Below, in pieces: positions 11,612-24,032 of a DNA stretch of 64,000 bases. The notes beneath the pieces were generated by a model. The model made no database searches and was not told the DNA's origin. It saw only the letters and a list, made by a program, of their open reading frames with translations. The translations under genes and the position numbers were made by a program. Every line of letters begins with the position of its first letter. The stretch's first letter is position 1. The DNA is from Macrobrachium rosenbergii (Eukaryota > Arthropoda > Malacostraca > Decapoda > Palaemonidae), in assembly GCF_040412425.1 (NCBI RefSeq), contig NC_089789.1:40930606-40994605 (forward strand). Reading direction: 5' to 3'.

Positions 11612-12744
11612 ATACCTCTGTAACTTGTCAACTACCGTGATATCGCAAATGTATAGTTGTCGAGATATTTGTATGATGCAGTGAGCTAAATGCTGACCGG
11701 TTGCTACATGCTATCTCAGAAATAGCCGAAAAACACATTTTTGAAGAACAGGTGGGGATGAATACCCGCCCCTACGCCACGTCAGGACACGGTACCTGAG
11801 GTGGAGTTATGATTTTTGGCATTTTTGTGTATAGACAAAATTCCGGTATACAGGAGTCCCTTTCCTCATTACCACTAATCTTGAAATACATTATTTGACT
11901 CGGACCTATGTTGGTTGAAATAGGTATGGTAATCTGTTCAGAAACAGTTCGATACCATAGACTTCGAAAAATAACTATTCCTTTTACGTTTTGTAACTAA
12001 GTGGTGGTGTTGGAGTCTTAATTTTTGGGTTTTAATTATGGTTTCTGCCCAACACATCCGACTAATATATCATTAAAAGATGCATCATCGGCAGTTTTTA
12101 CGAATTCTTTAGGTATAAATTAATTAACATCTTTGCATTGTAAGTGTTTAATTTGAACTAGCTCCTGAGCAGAAGAGATTCATATAAAGATGGCCTTTGT
12201 TTGGATTCGGTAGCTTCTGAAAGTTATAAGTACTTTTGATGTAATTTTAAATGTATTTTTCTGGTTGCACTGCCTAGGCGACATTTTCCATGTATATTCA
12301 TTGGACTTAAATGAATTAGACGTTAATTTCCAAAAAAATTATGCTTAATCCCCTCCCGCCCGCGCTGGCTTGTGCTAACACTAATGGAGGCACACGATAG
12401 GAGCTTGGTTTTTTTTTTTTTGGGGGGGGGGACGGTTGTGTTGGGGAGGAGAACTACAATAGTGATATAGCAACCTAACCTATGGCGCTGGGTTAGGAAA
12501 AGTAGCCAATGTTTTGTTCTTCAGGTGTAAAAATGGGTACCCGACCTCGACAGTGAGCCTCTTGCGATATCATAGAACTATATCCTCCTTTAATAACCAT
12601 TTATTTCTGGGTAGGGCAGTTTCTTTAACGGTGACCATCCAGTGATTCACTTTAGTTGCTGGAAGTTAGTTGTAAGAGTCCGTAAATACCTTAAAATGCA
12701 TTACAATTTTATCTTGGTAGCCAAGGATAATCAATCCCAACAGG

Positions 12745-13045
12745 TATGGAATGAATTATAAAATTAGGCCAAAGGCCAGGTGCTTGAGCCACTTGAACCT
12801 ATGAGGTCATTCAGTGCTGAAAGGGACATCTGAGAATGAAAAGGTTTAAAGGTGGTACAGGAGGAAAACCTCACAGTTGCACTATGAAACAATAGTTAGA
12901 GGGTGGAAAGTAGGATGGAAGCAAGATTATATGAATGGAGGTACAGTAAAAGGAATGAAATGGGTTGCAGCTAGAGGCTGAAAGGATGTTACAAAAGTCT
13001 TAATTATTGCCTTGAGGTGCACAGAGGTGCTAGCCCCTTACTGGG
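12745..13045 (-). mobile_element. SINE-like dispersed repeat, copy 2 (reverse)
   Basis: It is the reverse complement of the same family. Read on the minus strand it runs from gggctagcacc...gtgcacctcaa through gctgcaaccc to a ttggcctaa tail at the low-coordinate end. It sits in the putative first intron of the cyclin gene. Confidence 0.85.
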
Positions 13046-13625
13046 AATCCTAACAGGCATAAACTATAGATCATGCTTTCATACTTTGGACATAGGAAAT
13101 AGGATGAGGGGAATGTTACTTTTTATATGGCCTTTATTGGCCAAGTAAGATTGTGATGGATTTATTATAGTAAAGTGTAATGAGAGTTATTCTGTAAAGT
13201 AGCATTTTCCTTTGAGAAGTGTAACTTTTTGAATACATGAACAGAATCATATGCCCATCTTTTTTGTTGAAGCATTTTGAAATGCTTAATACTGGAGTAA
13301 ATAAAAATATGAAGAGTGGCAGATTAATAGTTGTAGATATAACGGTAAGTAACTATACCAATGGCTTTAATCCGTTTCCGTTTGCATTCCAATTTCTGAG
13401 CCCTCTTAACATAAATGAAGTTTAAATTATTGGTAATAATCAGTCTTAATTTCTATATCATTATTCAAGAGCAGTAATAACTTGGTATCTTATACGCTGA
13501 AGACTGGAATTCATCCAAACTAGTACTGAATAACCAAACAGTTCTAGTGCCAGGTCATTAGACCAAGTTTTAATAAATCAAATTCAGTTCAGACAAACTG
13601 AATGCCTTTTTGCAGAATCTTCAGT

Positions 13626-16600
13626 ATGGACAGTCAGATGGATATGGAATGCCAGTCCCCTGCTGCAGTGTCCAAGACACCAGCAACCTTTTTTTCAAAA
13701 GGTTGTTTAGATATGGAGGAGGCTGGCAAAATTGCCATGGATCACAGTTGGGGCTCCAGCTACAGTGCACGTGTGAATGACAGTGAAAGTTTACCGGCTG
13801 GGGATGAACCTAGTGGCGAACAGGGACAGGCAAGTGATGAAATTGCAGGGCAGGATACCATGGTAAGTGCAAGTCACTATGTATATTATAATAACCTAGC
13901 GTTTAAAAGACTTGGCTCGCATGATAATTCGTTAGTGAGAATCTGAATACAGTATTGGTTGATTTTGCTCAAACTTTCAACCAACAGGAGGAATTGATGT
14001 ACGACAAAACGTACCGAAGGCCGTCTTTAGGGGCCGACTCTCTCTTTGACCAAGACTTCGGTGAAGATTGCCCGTTGGAAGATTGTGAATGTACTGTAAA
14101 TTTATCAGCCCCTGAAACTCTCCTGGGGCTACAGTATGCAGATGACATATATAACATGAAGAAACAACTGGAGACAAAATACCATCCCACGAATTGTATG
14201 GCTGATCAGCCTCAGGTATGTAGCAAAAAAAAAAAAAAAAAAAAAGAATTCCAGGTGTGGAGGCTTGTTGAAGTAATGCTAGACTTAGATCTTAAAAGGC
14301 TTTGATTAACTACCAAAGTTGCAGTACAGTACAAGGTATTTGTACACTTCACTTTGTATCATAATTATAACTTCTCAAAGTACTGCATATTATTACATAG
14401 TGATTTGCACAATTTTGCTCTTTGGTGCATACCTCTTTGTATTATGCTCAGCTCATTCAGGGTATTGGTTAATCTAAACATCAGGGCAGCCAGATGCGTG
14501 GAATTCAGTCCAGTTCAATGTTTCAAAGAAGAATCACTAATTTCATGTGATACTTGGCAGTAATAAAGTCATAGTACAGTACTTGTATATTCTAGACAGA
14601 GTACATGTACAGTATAAACACTTTGTAAAATAGGTGAGTGAACTCGAGTCACAATGAATTTTTAAATGAGACTTTGCAGTCTTTTATACAGCTTCATTAG
14701 GAGTTCAGTTGAAAACCTTCCATATTATACACGTAGCTTACAGCCTTACACTGAAACTTTGAGGTCTTTCTTTTTTAACACTTATTACTGTTATTGGGAC
14801 GTGCACCCAGTTGTCACTATTGATTTAACTAGGTGTATGTACTAAAGCCTCTGAACACCATGTGTCTCCTTATACCATAAGGAGGTTTTATTCATCTTAA
14901 ATTCTTGATAAGGGAAACCTTATATGGATTGCAGCTTGGGAATAGACAATTTTGGAAGTCAGAGTATGGTTGCACCTGATGAAATAAGTGCTTGTGTTTG
15001 CTGTACAAAGCTTTCTCTCTAACATTTTTACTGGTCCTGATTCATAATTGCTGATATATCAATATGTTTAATTTTCATAATTGCTGATATATCAATTTGT
15101 TTCATAATTTGTCATTTCTTCTCCATTGGTTATTTTTACAAATTTTATTTAAAGAATTCAAATATTCATTGTTTACTGAATCCTATTTCCATGCTCAAAA
15201 TGTTCAAAATTTTAATGCCTAAAACATTCACAATTGCAGGTGACAGAATACATGAGATGTACACTGGTTCACTGGCTCATCAAAGTCAACCATAAACTCC
15301 AGTTTGGCCCAGAGACTGTCTTCTTGGCTGTAAATATATCAGATCGTTTCCTTGCACTTACCCCTTTAGCTCAAGACTGTCTCCAGCTGTTAGCTGTAGC
15401 TTCACTTTATGTTGCAGCAAAAATGGTAAGGACTTAAATCATGAAGATTGCATGCACAAAATATGTAGGATTAACACTGAAGAACTGGCTATTGAAACAG
15501 TGAATTGGAAAGTAATTTGAAGTCATTTCAGCACTGGTTTCAGTTAATCATTTTAGTTATGGAACACCAAATGCACAAATTGGTATGAGCCTTAGTTTCA
15601 GATTTTTCATGTTGGAATTTAGAATATATTCATTCTCTTCACCATTTAGTTTAGTGTGTGTTTGTGGCTATTTTTTCTTGGTAATTGTGAATCTTTAAAA
15701 CGACATATGTTCTAGGACTCGTGCAGTTTGGCATTTTCAGTTGGGTTTTTTGTTTACACATTATCACATGCCATAGTATTACAGGCAGAAAGTGCCATTG
15801 TAGGGTAAAACAATGCTGTAATGATGAATAGGAATAGTGAGAGAATTTGCACATTTCCAAAAAATTGGGAACCTGCCTTGTAAAAGGATGGGGGGGTTGG
15901 GCTGAAGTGATATTAGAGAGAGGTATAGGACAGTTATTGGAATGAAACCAGGTTTTATTCTTTAAAAAAACTGCAGTTGAAAGTATTGATTTGATTTCAT
16001 TTTACAGGAGGAAAGTATAGTTCCTGGGATCAGTGAGTTAGTTGCAATGTGTGGCGGGACCTACAAACCTCATCACTTCCGACTGATGGAGATCCTAATT
16101 TTATCTACTCTTGAGTGAGGAGAAATTCAAATTAGTATTTGGTGAACCTAGTGTAGATTGAGTGGAGTATGAAAATAGCAAAACTGTGTAGCACTGGCTG
16201 ACTTCTATTTGCTAATTAAGCAGAGCGAGAGTTATTGCTTGGATCCCCAATGTGGTCAACACTGACACACTTGGGGATCAGTAGGACAATCCACAGGGTC
16301 TATAAAATTTTTATCTAAAGGGGGTTAACAACCGTTGGTGATTGAACTTAAGGGGTGTTTGTTGAGTGCTCCTATTTGTATATATAAGAAAATATTCTTT
16401 GATATACATTTCTGATTAATATATCAGTTTGCATCATACTCAAATGGTAATTCTGCAGAAGAGCTCAGCGGGGAGATATCTTTTATTAATAAAACATTTT
16501 GATTAAAAAATATAGAAAAGGGTGCATGTAATGCAGTACAGGTGAGATGATTTGAGAAATTTGCAGTCTTGCTTGTTTTTATATTCATCCTTGAGGGCTG

Positions 16601-19600
16601 GTGCTGAACACTGTGCCCTGCAGAGTGCTTCTGTAGAATTACCATCTAAATTGTTTATTGAAGACAGTTTTTATGGCCTTCATCTGAAGGCCTTTTTTTT
16701 TAAATGAGGGTTTGCCCTGTAGGGGGCTAGCGCCGTCAGTGCACCTCATGCAGTGAACTGTAGGGATTACTTAGGGTTCTTTGCAGCATGCCTTCAGCCC
16801 CTAGCTGCAACTGCTTTTGTTCCTTTTACTGTTCCTTTCATATTCTTTCTTCCATCTTACTTTTCATTCTCTCCCAACCATGAGGTTTTCTTCCTTTACA
16901 CCTTTCAAACCTTTACTGTCGATTTCCGTTTCAGCATTGAATGACTTCATAAGTAACAGTGCTTGGCCTTTGGCCTAAATATCCATGTTCAGTTTAGTTT
17001 ACTTAAATGAGGGTTTGAAGTATTAAGTAGATTTAGTACAAGAATTGGACAGCAAAGTTGGAAGAGAGCAAAGGAAAATGATGGAACGTGAAAGGAATCA
17101 GTGCAGCTGTGGTTGAAGGGATGTGATGCAAAGATCTTTCTACTGTGTGCAGTGTACTTTTCTGTGCACACTCAGTGGTACCCCTCTAAGAGGTGACTTC
17201 TTGTAAATATCTTTGTTCATGCTAATTAGTGGAATGAATAGTACATAAAGCATTGTAATATTCAGGAGCACCACTGTAGAGGCAGAAAAAATTTTAAATT
17301 TGTGGGTGTTACTGGTGCATCACATTTCTTGCTTGAGCAAAAAACAGATTATAAAGTTTTTCACAATTTTGAGTCGTCATGCAATTGTTTGGGTTTTTAT
17401 TTCTTTAGGTTTGTTTTGTATGGGCCAACCAGCTGGTACTTCATTGAACATTTAACGCTGAAATCTAGTCAGACCTGCCCATTTGATAGGTAAGATATGG
17501 ATTTGTAATTTTGAGAGAAAGTTAACTAAATTAGTTACCTGTGTGTATCTTGCATAGTATTACTGAAAATGTTTGCAGTTTATACAGTTTCAAAGTTCTT
17601 TCATTGATTAAAAATTTGCCATTTTTTATACTTCAAGTGATTCAGCATCAGACCAGTTTGAGTATTTTAAAAGTAATTTTTTCCTTGATCTTTAAAGGTA
17701 ATTTGGGAATTTATATACTGTATACATTTTCATCAGTGTTTGAAGTAAGTTTTAAGTGTATTATTTATAATCTTGTGTAATGTCAGCCATTTACATAAAC
17801 GTATCTTCCATGAACTAGTAGAATACTTCAGCCAATGCATAAGGACTAGATGTTGTAAAATTAAAACTATACTATTTAAACAGGAGAGTTGTGAGCATTG
17901 CCAAGTATGTGTTGGAGACTTGTCTCAGTAATTATGAAGTCAGTCAATTTTTGCCCAGTGTTCAAGCTGCAGGAGCGATGTTGATGAGCATAAATACTGT
18001 CCCTTGCTCTCCAGTGCATTCTGAAACACTCCAAGGACTGTAAGTTTTTATTTGATTCTTATGATAAAAAGCCAGATACGCTCAGTATGCCATGTCTTTG
18101 ATTTTGAAAAAAACTTACCAAATTTTACAAAATTTACACCTCCAACACAGGGCCTTGTGTATGACATCCACTTGTTCATGTAGTTGAGGGTGTAGGTGCA
18201 CAATCGTGCTAGAGCATTATGGGTGAAATATTAAAACAAAATAAATTGATTTTCATTAAGAGGAGGAAAATTAAATAGGCTTTAGTTGAAGACTTGCTGT
18301 GGCTAAATAAAAACCTTAATTCGTCAGATTAATAGGAAAGTCATTCTTGAATAGATTAAAAAACAGTACAATAAGGTTTCAAATTATTTTGGGTGAATGG
18401 TCATTGATATTTGCCACATTTTACTACTGGTTTTGTGTAGCAATTAAGCATTTTAAATTTGCAACATCCATTAAAGTAAGTATAATAGAGAGAGAGAGAG
18501 AATCACAGTTACTCCCTTCACAAATGACTCGAGTTGTTTTTGAATGTGTTTGAAGCCATGGTGGGTCAATGGTTCTGGGATGTTCTGAAGCACTACTTGT
18601 ACAAGGGTGCCTCAGCTTTATATGTATCCATGCAGTATTTACTTTTTGGAGTTCAAATTCAGTGTGTAATGCCACCGATTTAGACTGAAATTGAGGAAAA
18701 TTTTTCAAGGTGACACAGTTGCTACCAGTTTGGTTGGAGGATTAAATTGTATGAATAAGGTACTGTACTCCCATTAGCTGCCATATCTGACATTGGAAAA
18801 TGTTAAAAATTTTTTCTTTAATGTGAAGCAATACATAAATATGGCAGTATAATGAGTTGCTGGCCCTTTAAAAATTTGAAAGGCAACTTTTTTTTTTTTT
18901 TTTACAATATTAAGAAGGAAAACAAATTTAATAGGGGGAGAGAGATGCAAATTGCTCTCTTTGCTTTTACGTTGCGTTTTCCAGTTTATTTCAACTTTTC
19001 ATGCTGAACTGTTAAGTTTGCACAGTGGTATGTGCATTCATCTACCAAATGAATTTCATACATCAGTATTCTTTTAGTATGAAAAGGTATATGTGATATA
19101 AACATTCAGAATTACGGTTCTTGAGCAAGTATTTAATAGAACTGCCCACTAAAGAATTTCATATGCTTTAGATTGAAAATGAGATACGTGTACAATTTAT
19201 AAACTCAGATAGGTTAAGGTCATCTATGTAGAGTATTTCCTCAGTTGGTAGTGTACGAGAATATCGTAAATTGAACATGTTTTTCTTTTGGGAGGTATAT
19301 TTTCCTTAATAGGACTCTAAGCAGGGCTGTGACAATAAAATTGTGCATGAAATATTTTTGCCAGAATATAATTGGATCCACAAACTGGGCTTTAATAGGC
19401 AATCAGATTTTCAGTTAAGTCCCTTGATTTTATATCTTCAAAACTTCATGATTTTTGTAGATAAATTGCTCTCAGTGAACTTTGTGGTGTGAACCACAAC
19501 CTCATCAAGCAGTGTTAGAAGTTCTCACGCTAAGTTCCATTACCATGATGGATCCTTTGTAATTTGGATATGAAAACATTCATTTGTGGTTAAGAAAATA

Positions 19601-19902
19601 TAAGAAATATCAAATACAATTAATTTTCATCATTTAGCATTGTCATGTCAACAGTCCTGAAATTTTGCAGGTTACAAGAACTATACAGTGCAGATGAGCG
19701 CCAGGATATTACAATATGTTCCAGAATAATGTCTCGGTATATGACACCTTTTCTCTCTTGCACTGATGCGGACAGACAGTATTTGAATAACTTATGTGAC
19801 AGTCCCAAGGACCCCGAGACAGAGAAGCTGACGCATGATCAGCCACCTCTCAGGGATGGCCCAGTGGAACTGAAGAGCTTGTCTCTGGCTGAATTATCTT
19901 AA
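13626..19902 (+). CDS. CCNO: Cyclin-O-like cyclin
   Basis: Coding exons: 13626-13862, 13988-14215, 15240-15425, 16008-16114, 17409-17489, 17884-18039 and 19671-19902. All junctions are GT-AG and in phase, giving 408 residues. The start follows a good acceptor (ctttttgcag, ending 13615); an ATG at 13602 would lie in the intron. Residues 1-115 are low complexity and acidic. The cyclin box begins about residue 130 with YADDIYNMKKQLE, a DQPQVTEYMR stretch and WLIKVN, then DRFLALTPLAQDCLQLLAVASLY and the conserved AAKMEE pair across an intron. The C-terminal fold follows (GPTSWYFIEHL). Motif order and wording match vertebrate cyclin O better than cyclins A or B, from memory: QPQVT, TPLAQDC and the Gly-Pro-Thr block. 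Cyclins activate CDKs. Vertebrate cyclin O acts in centriole amplification in multiciliated cells and in oocyte meiosis. An unnamed cyclin-P or CNTD-type relative is the main alternative. Confidence 0.88.
15041..15110. repeat. Short tandem duplication in cyclin intron
   Basis: A unit of about 32 bases beginning ttcataattgctgatatatc is repeated twice with few changes. Confidence 0.8.
16713..16995 (+). mobile_element. SINE-like dispersed repeat, copy 3
   Basis: It contains the family blocks gggggctagcgccgtcagtg, a gcagcatgccttcagcccct variant and the tail tggcctttggcctaaat. It lies in the cyclin intron between exons 4 and 5, in sense orientation. Confidence 0.9.
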
Positions 19903-20179
19903 AACAGGGAAATAGGCATTTTTGAGTATAACTATTGTTTTGTTTTGGAGCATTAATTTGATGTTCTGTGGATACTTGTTTTTTTTTTTTTGAGGGTAAA
20001 AGGTGTAGGGCTTGAGTTCACAACTTTTACAATAAGATACATAAAGTATGTTATGGTGAAGTTTGATGTCATTCCAACGTTGGGGCAATGTTGTTGACTT
20101 TGGACATAGTAATTACTAAGGTGTTTTTGCGGATGGCAAAATTGTTCAACTTCTCGCACATGTTTTGGGACTCAAGTGG

Positions 20180-20185
20180 AATAAA
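20180..20185 (+). terminator. Polyadenylation signal AATAAA (cyclin gene)
   Basis: The hexamer lies 277 bases past the cyclin stop codon, in AT-rich 3' UTR. Confidence 0.6.
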
Positions 20186-21485
20186 CTTAATGCACTAGTG
20201 AGCTATTGACATTTCTTGTTAAGGTATGTAAATATTTATCTTGCACAGTAAATCTCTTGCTTTCATAGACCATTTTAGTTTTAAGTGTTACAGTGTATTG
20301 CATGCTTAATGATTTTCAATTACTCCTGTACTTGTGCAGAGAGGTGTTAACTGATTGGATGGAACTTCACTGTAGCTTAAAACTTACTGGATGGAAACTT
20401 CACTCCATCCAGAATGATTTAAGCATAATGATAGTTAAGTGGATATTTTGCATTTTGTTACTTAGGTGTTTGCTGTGAGTTTACAAAATTGACAAATTCT
20501 TTCTAGTCATTTTCTTTATATTTTTTATAATCATCTGATCATTGTTAGCAGGTTGTTATATAAGTTTGGTAATTTAGATTAAAATATTTTCTTGATATAG
20601 AGTTCTATTGAATATTTATATGTAATGAACTGATATTTATTTAAACTATTAAAATATGACAAATTAATGTAATTAACCTTGGTTTGCAGCTTTTAGGAGT
20701 AGGTATTTTTCTTGGAGCACTTGATTGCAACAAAGTGAATGTTTTTCTAATATAACAGTTAATTATCAATTTCTGTAATAGAATATATACTTAGTGAACT
20801 TTGAAAATGGGCTCACATTGAAGATATATACCTATTGTAGAATCCTTTCAGGTATTATAAGGGTTGCTACAAACAACTTAAGCACCATCTTCAACAGGTG
20901 GAATGCAAAGTGCTGGAAGTGGTAAACCTAGGTGATGATTTCTTTGCATGACTCTACCTGCATTTGCCCTTACAAGCCAAGTCTCGTTCTATTGTTACTA
21001 CCCGGCATGGCAAAAATCAAATATTTTGGTTTCCCCGTTTACATAACTGGAAACTTCCTTTTCTCACTAACTGCCCATGTCCATGTTGATGGGTAGCAGT
21101 GATGCCCTGGCATTTCCTACCCAAGCCCTCAATGGTGACCTAGCACATTCTCGGCGGTTTTGCTGATCAGGAACATCTTGGCTGAGTTCCTGCTAAATAT
21201 GTTGTACTCGCAATTCCTAGTGGGCAGCCTCTCATGCTAGGTAACCACTAATAATAAGACAGCTTGAATGCAAGAACTGGTCTAATATGCCTAGAAAGGC
21301 AATGACATTTATCAAGCAATTATTTTAAATTGTGAAACTTCTAAAAGTTACTCGGTTCAAATAACACAACTTAAACTGGTGGTAATGAAGTTATATTACA
21401 GTGGTAAACACATCAACGACAATTTCTGCAGAAATAAGACTACACTTACCATGACAACTAATCAGATTATGCCTTTGAAACTTTA
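20186..21485. other. Convergent intergenic spacer
   Basis: It separates the 3' ends of the cyclin (+) and RRP36 (-) genes. The part from about 20860 to 21260 is less AT-rich and may be an old repeat, but no coding domain was recognised. No canonical minus-strand AATAAA was found near the RRP36 stop. Confidence 0.5.
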
Positions 21486-22559
21486 TCATGTCAAATCCTG
21501 CCTCCTCTCCTTCTTTGCCAACTTCTTTTCTTTACGTTGTAAGTACTTATTTACTTTATTTTCCTTTTTCAGCTCGTCAAACTGCATAGTCTTCAACAGT
21601 AACTTTTTATCTTTTTTCTTCATGTATTTAGGTTTTTCGCCTTGCTTCAGTGCTTCCCTTTGGTGTTTCTTCTCAAGCCTGGAAACCACATTTTCTCGTT
21701 CTTTTCTGACACCTTCCCGCTGTTGGTTCTCCATCCTCTGTATCGTTCTTTTAAGTTTTTCCTTTTTAACCGGATTTGTCTCCTCCTGCAGTCCATTCTT
21801 CAAGATTTCCAGTTCGTTCTTCCTAGCGTCTTTCAAAAATTGGTAACGTTCGTGCCACAAATCCAACTTCAAATCGCCGGATAAATCGTCAAATCTTGGA
21901 TCTCTACTGATATTTTTCCTGAGTTTTTTGCCTGGTTGCATGGAGTTCATGAGTGGAGCCCTTTTTCTCATCAGTGGCATTTCACTTGGTCGATTCTTAT
22001 TGAGACGCTTAAATGACTTGACCTGACCTGAACTTGTTTTCTCAGACTTTGAGACCTTCAACACTTTTTCTCTAAATGCTTTCATACCCATTTCTTCTTG
22101 AAGTTTCAAAAGCTCTTCCATAGTCATACCACTGTAATCTGTATCCTCTTCAACACTATTTTCCACACTTTCCTCATCACTCTGTTCAAACTCACTTTCA
22201 CTTTCAGAGCTCCCTTCTTCATAGTCGTCACTACTGAATTCGTCTAATCTAGTATGCTTTCTTTTTAAAGTGCTAGTGCTTGATGATGACTTAGAGCCAC
22301 CTCTTCCCTTAAAATCCTGTTGTAGAGCTTTAGATTTGTACAATTCTTCACCACTATCACTCTCAGCATGAAATGATGCAATTCTATTACTTTTTTCATG
22401 CTTAAACTTGCCTTTTCCGTAGTGTTCAGTCCCTGATGCGGATTCATCACTGTCATTTTCATAATTGTCAAAAACTATGTGTTTATTCTTAACTGTGTTT
22501 TTAGGAGAAGAGTAAACTCCTCGAGGTTTACTGATTCTAGCTGAGGTCTCTTCCCACAT
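21486..22559 (-). CDS. RRP36: RRP36, small-subunit rRNA processing factor
   Basis: A single uninterrupted 357-residue frame. Residues about 190-357 match the RRP36 family, known for early cleavages of pre-18S rRNA in the nucleolar SSU processome. Features seen are a Pro-Ser-Glu-Met-Pro opening, RDPRFDDLSG at about 219, a highly charged coiled helix (QRMENQQREGVRKERE), and a basic tail with KPKYMKKKDKKLLL and KYLQRKEKKLAKKERR. The N-terminal 180 residues are Ser/Glu/Asp-rich with acidic clusters, longer than in human RRP36 (about 259 residues, from memory) and typical of nucleolar proteins. The start is fixed by an in-frame TAA 15 bases upstream. An excellent acceptor on the minus strand (ttttttacag, about 18 bases further up) implies a 5' UTR intron. 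Long open frames on the opposite strand are shadows of its biased codons. Confidence 0.93.
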   Translation of the reverse strand: MWEETSARISKPRGVYSSPKNTVKNKHIVFDNYENDSDESASGTEHYGKGKFKHEKSNRIASFHAESDSGEELYKSKALQQDFKGRGGSKSSSSTSTLKRKHTRLDEFSSDDYEEGSSESESEFEQSDEESVENSVEEDTDYSGMTMEELLKLQEEMGMKAFREKVLKVSKSEKTSSGQVKSFKRLNKNRPSEMPLMRKRAPLMNSMQPGKKLRKNISRDPRFDDLSGDLKLDLWHERYQFLKDARKNELEILKNGLQEETNPVKKEKLKRTIQRMENQQREGVRKERENVVSRLEKKHQREALKQGEKPKYMKKKDKKLLLKTMQFDELKKENKVNKYLQRKEKKLAKKERRQDLT

Positions 22560-23791
22560 TTCATCTAGAAGTTATAATCTGTAAAAAACTAACCATTAGT
22601 GTACAGAACAATGATCTTTTATTTTCAGTCATATGCCAATGTAAACAGTTTACAAGAAATAAATCCCTGTATTATGCCATTTTCCTCAAGTGTTGTGCCA
22701 CATTAGTTAAGGAACAAACTGTTCCCACCAAAAGAATGTGTAATATTTAAACTAGACATAAAGGTAGCACAAGTGTACTCGGTACTAACTCACTGGCAGG
22801 TTTATTTCCAGTCCTCTAACCTCACCTACAGTGAACTAAATGATAATGCATCTTCATAACTCTATATTCAGATTCACACAATGTACCTAGGGCCACCCCA
22901 CCCCATGCCTGTGGGTCAAAAGTGGCCAGTTTGCCTTTTAGTGGTGGTCTGGCTCAATTTTAAACAAAATGAAAAAATATATTTGCAGCTCTAAAAATAC
23001 TAAATAAAAATTAAACACCATATGCCACTGGAAGCAACAATGACTGTGATGGTGAACTTAGCAAAACAATATTTACTGATGCAAAAAAAGTAATGAACGC
23101 AGCAATTGTATTAAATAAACATGATACATGTATACTGTATTACTACATTTTCATTAAAAGCAAGCAAATCTATCCTTGAAGCCTGCTTCACTTTTGATTT
23201 TATATACAATGACCTAATGAAAAACCAGTTTGACAGCCCTGATGTACAACATGACATCTGCACACCAACTTTACTAGCACAGTACTGTACTTCCCACGTT
23301 ATAGGCAGCATTTGTCCCATGGGCAAAAGTTCATTTCATAAAGAGCTTATAATCTATCAAGTGTTAATAAGGATTAACATGGTTATGTAAGTTCTCACCC
23401 TACAACCCACTACCCTGTCAGATTCCACACAAAATCTCCAAGATGTTCTATAAAGTACAGGTACTACATTTCAAACTGAAAACTAGTGTATATAATTTGC
23501 TACGAAAATTCAATTGAAAATCCGAAATCCACTTTCTAAATGCTTCCAATAACCCTTAAATTTTTAAGAAGGCCCTTTAATACTACTAGCCTACAATTTT
23601 CACACAAATGATTGAAATGTACATTAAAATTTCATGCAGCCATATTTGCCCAGATAATTTTAAATAGCTCGCTGATCTTGTGTAAACTAGCATAGTAAAA
23701 GTTCTTCACACTGACAAATTATGATAATACATGAGCTCTAATTCTTTCTTCTGTTAAAATGACACAATAGTTTTCTATAACAGTTTTAAGT
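22560..23791. other. Probable RRP36 5' UTR intron, no gene seen
   Basis: AT-rich sequence with only short, domain-less frames. On the minus strand a strong donor (aaag|gtaagcat) at about 24419/24418 could end the RRP36 leader exon, which would make this part of its first intron. Confidence 0.4.
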
Positions 23792-24032
23792 TAAACTGAA
23801 GACTACTACTGCACCTCTCTGGTTCGGTAACTTTGGTAACTATCAGTTTATGTACAAAATGGGTGCCGTGTTTTAGTACCAGCAACTTGGGGATGAAAGT
23901 AAGGACAAAAACAATGACGGTAAATATCATGAGCACAAACAAAAGTCATACACAAAACCGTAAACAAAGGGTGATAAAGATTCTGGTCGGAAACCAGCGG
24001 GACAAAGGCCGTAGCAGTAATCTTTAGTTTTA
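23792..24032. mobile_element. MITE family A, copy 1
   Basis: About 240 bp flanked by TA and bounded by inverted ends: taaactgaagactactactg at the left and the inverse form cagtaatctttagtttta at the right. The inner sequence (ctctggttcggtaa, gtttatgtacaaaatgggtg) recurs in copies at 26993 and 42539. It has no coding capacity. TA flanks and short inverted ends suggest mobilisation by a Tc1/mariner-type transposase (inference). Confidence 0.85.

Noticed and set aside
13602..13625. Earlier ATG for the cyclin gene
   Set aside because: It lies inside the polypyrimidine/acceptor sequence (ctttttgcag) and so is probably intronic; ATG 13626 is preferred.
21379..21846. 155-codon + strand open frame
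   Set aside because: It lies opposite the RRP36 coding exon; Phe/Ser-rich composition reflects the complement of Lys/Glu-rich codons.
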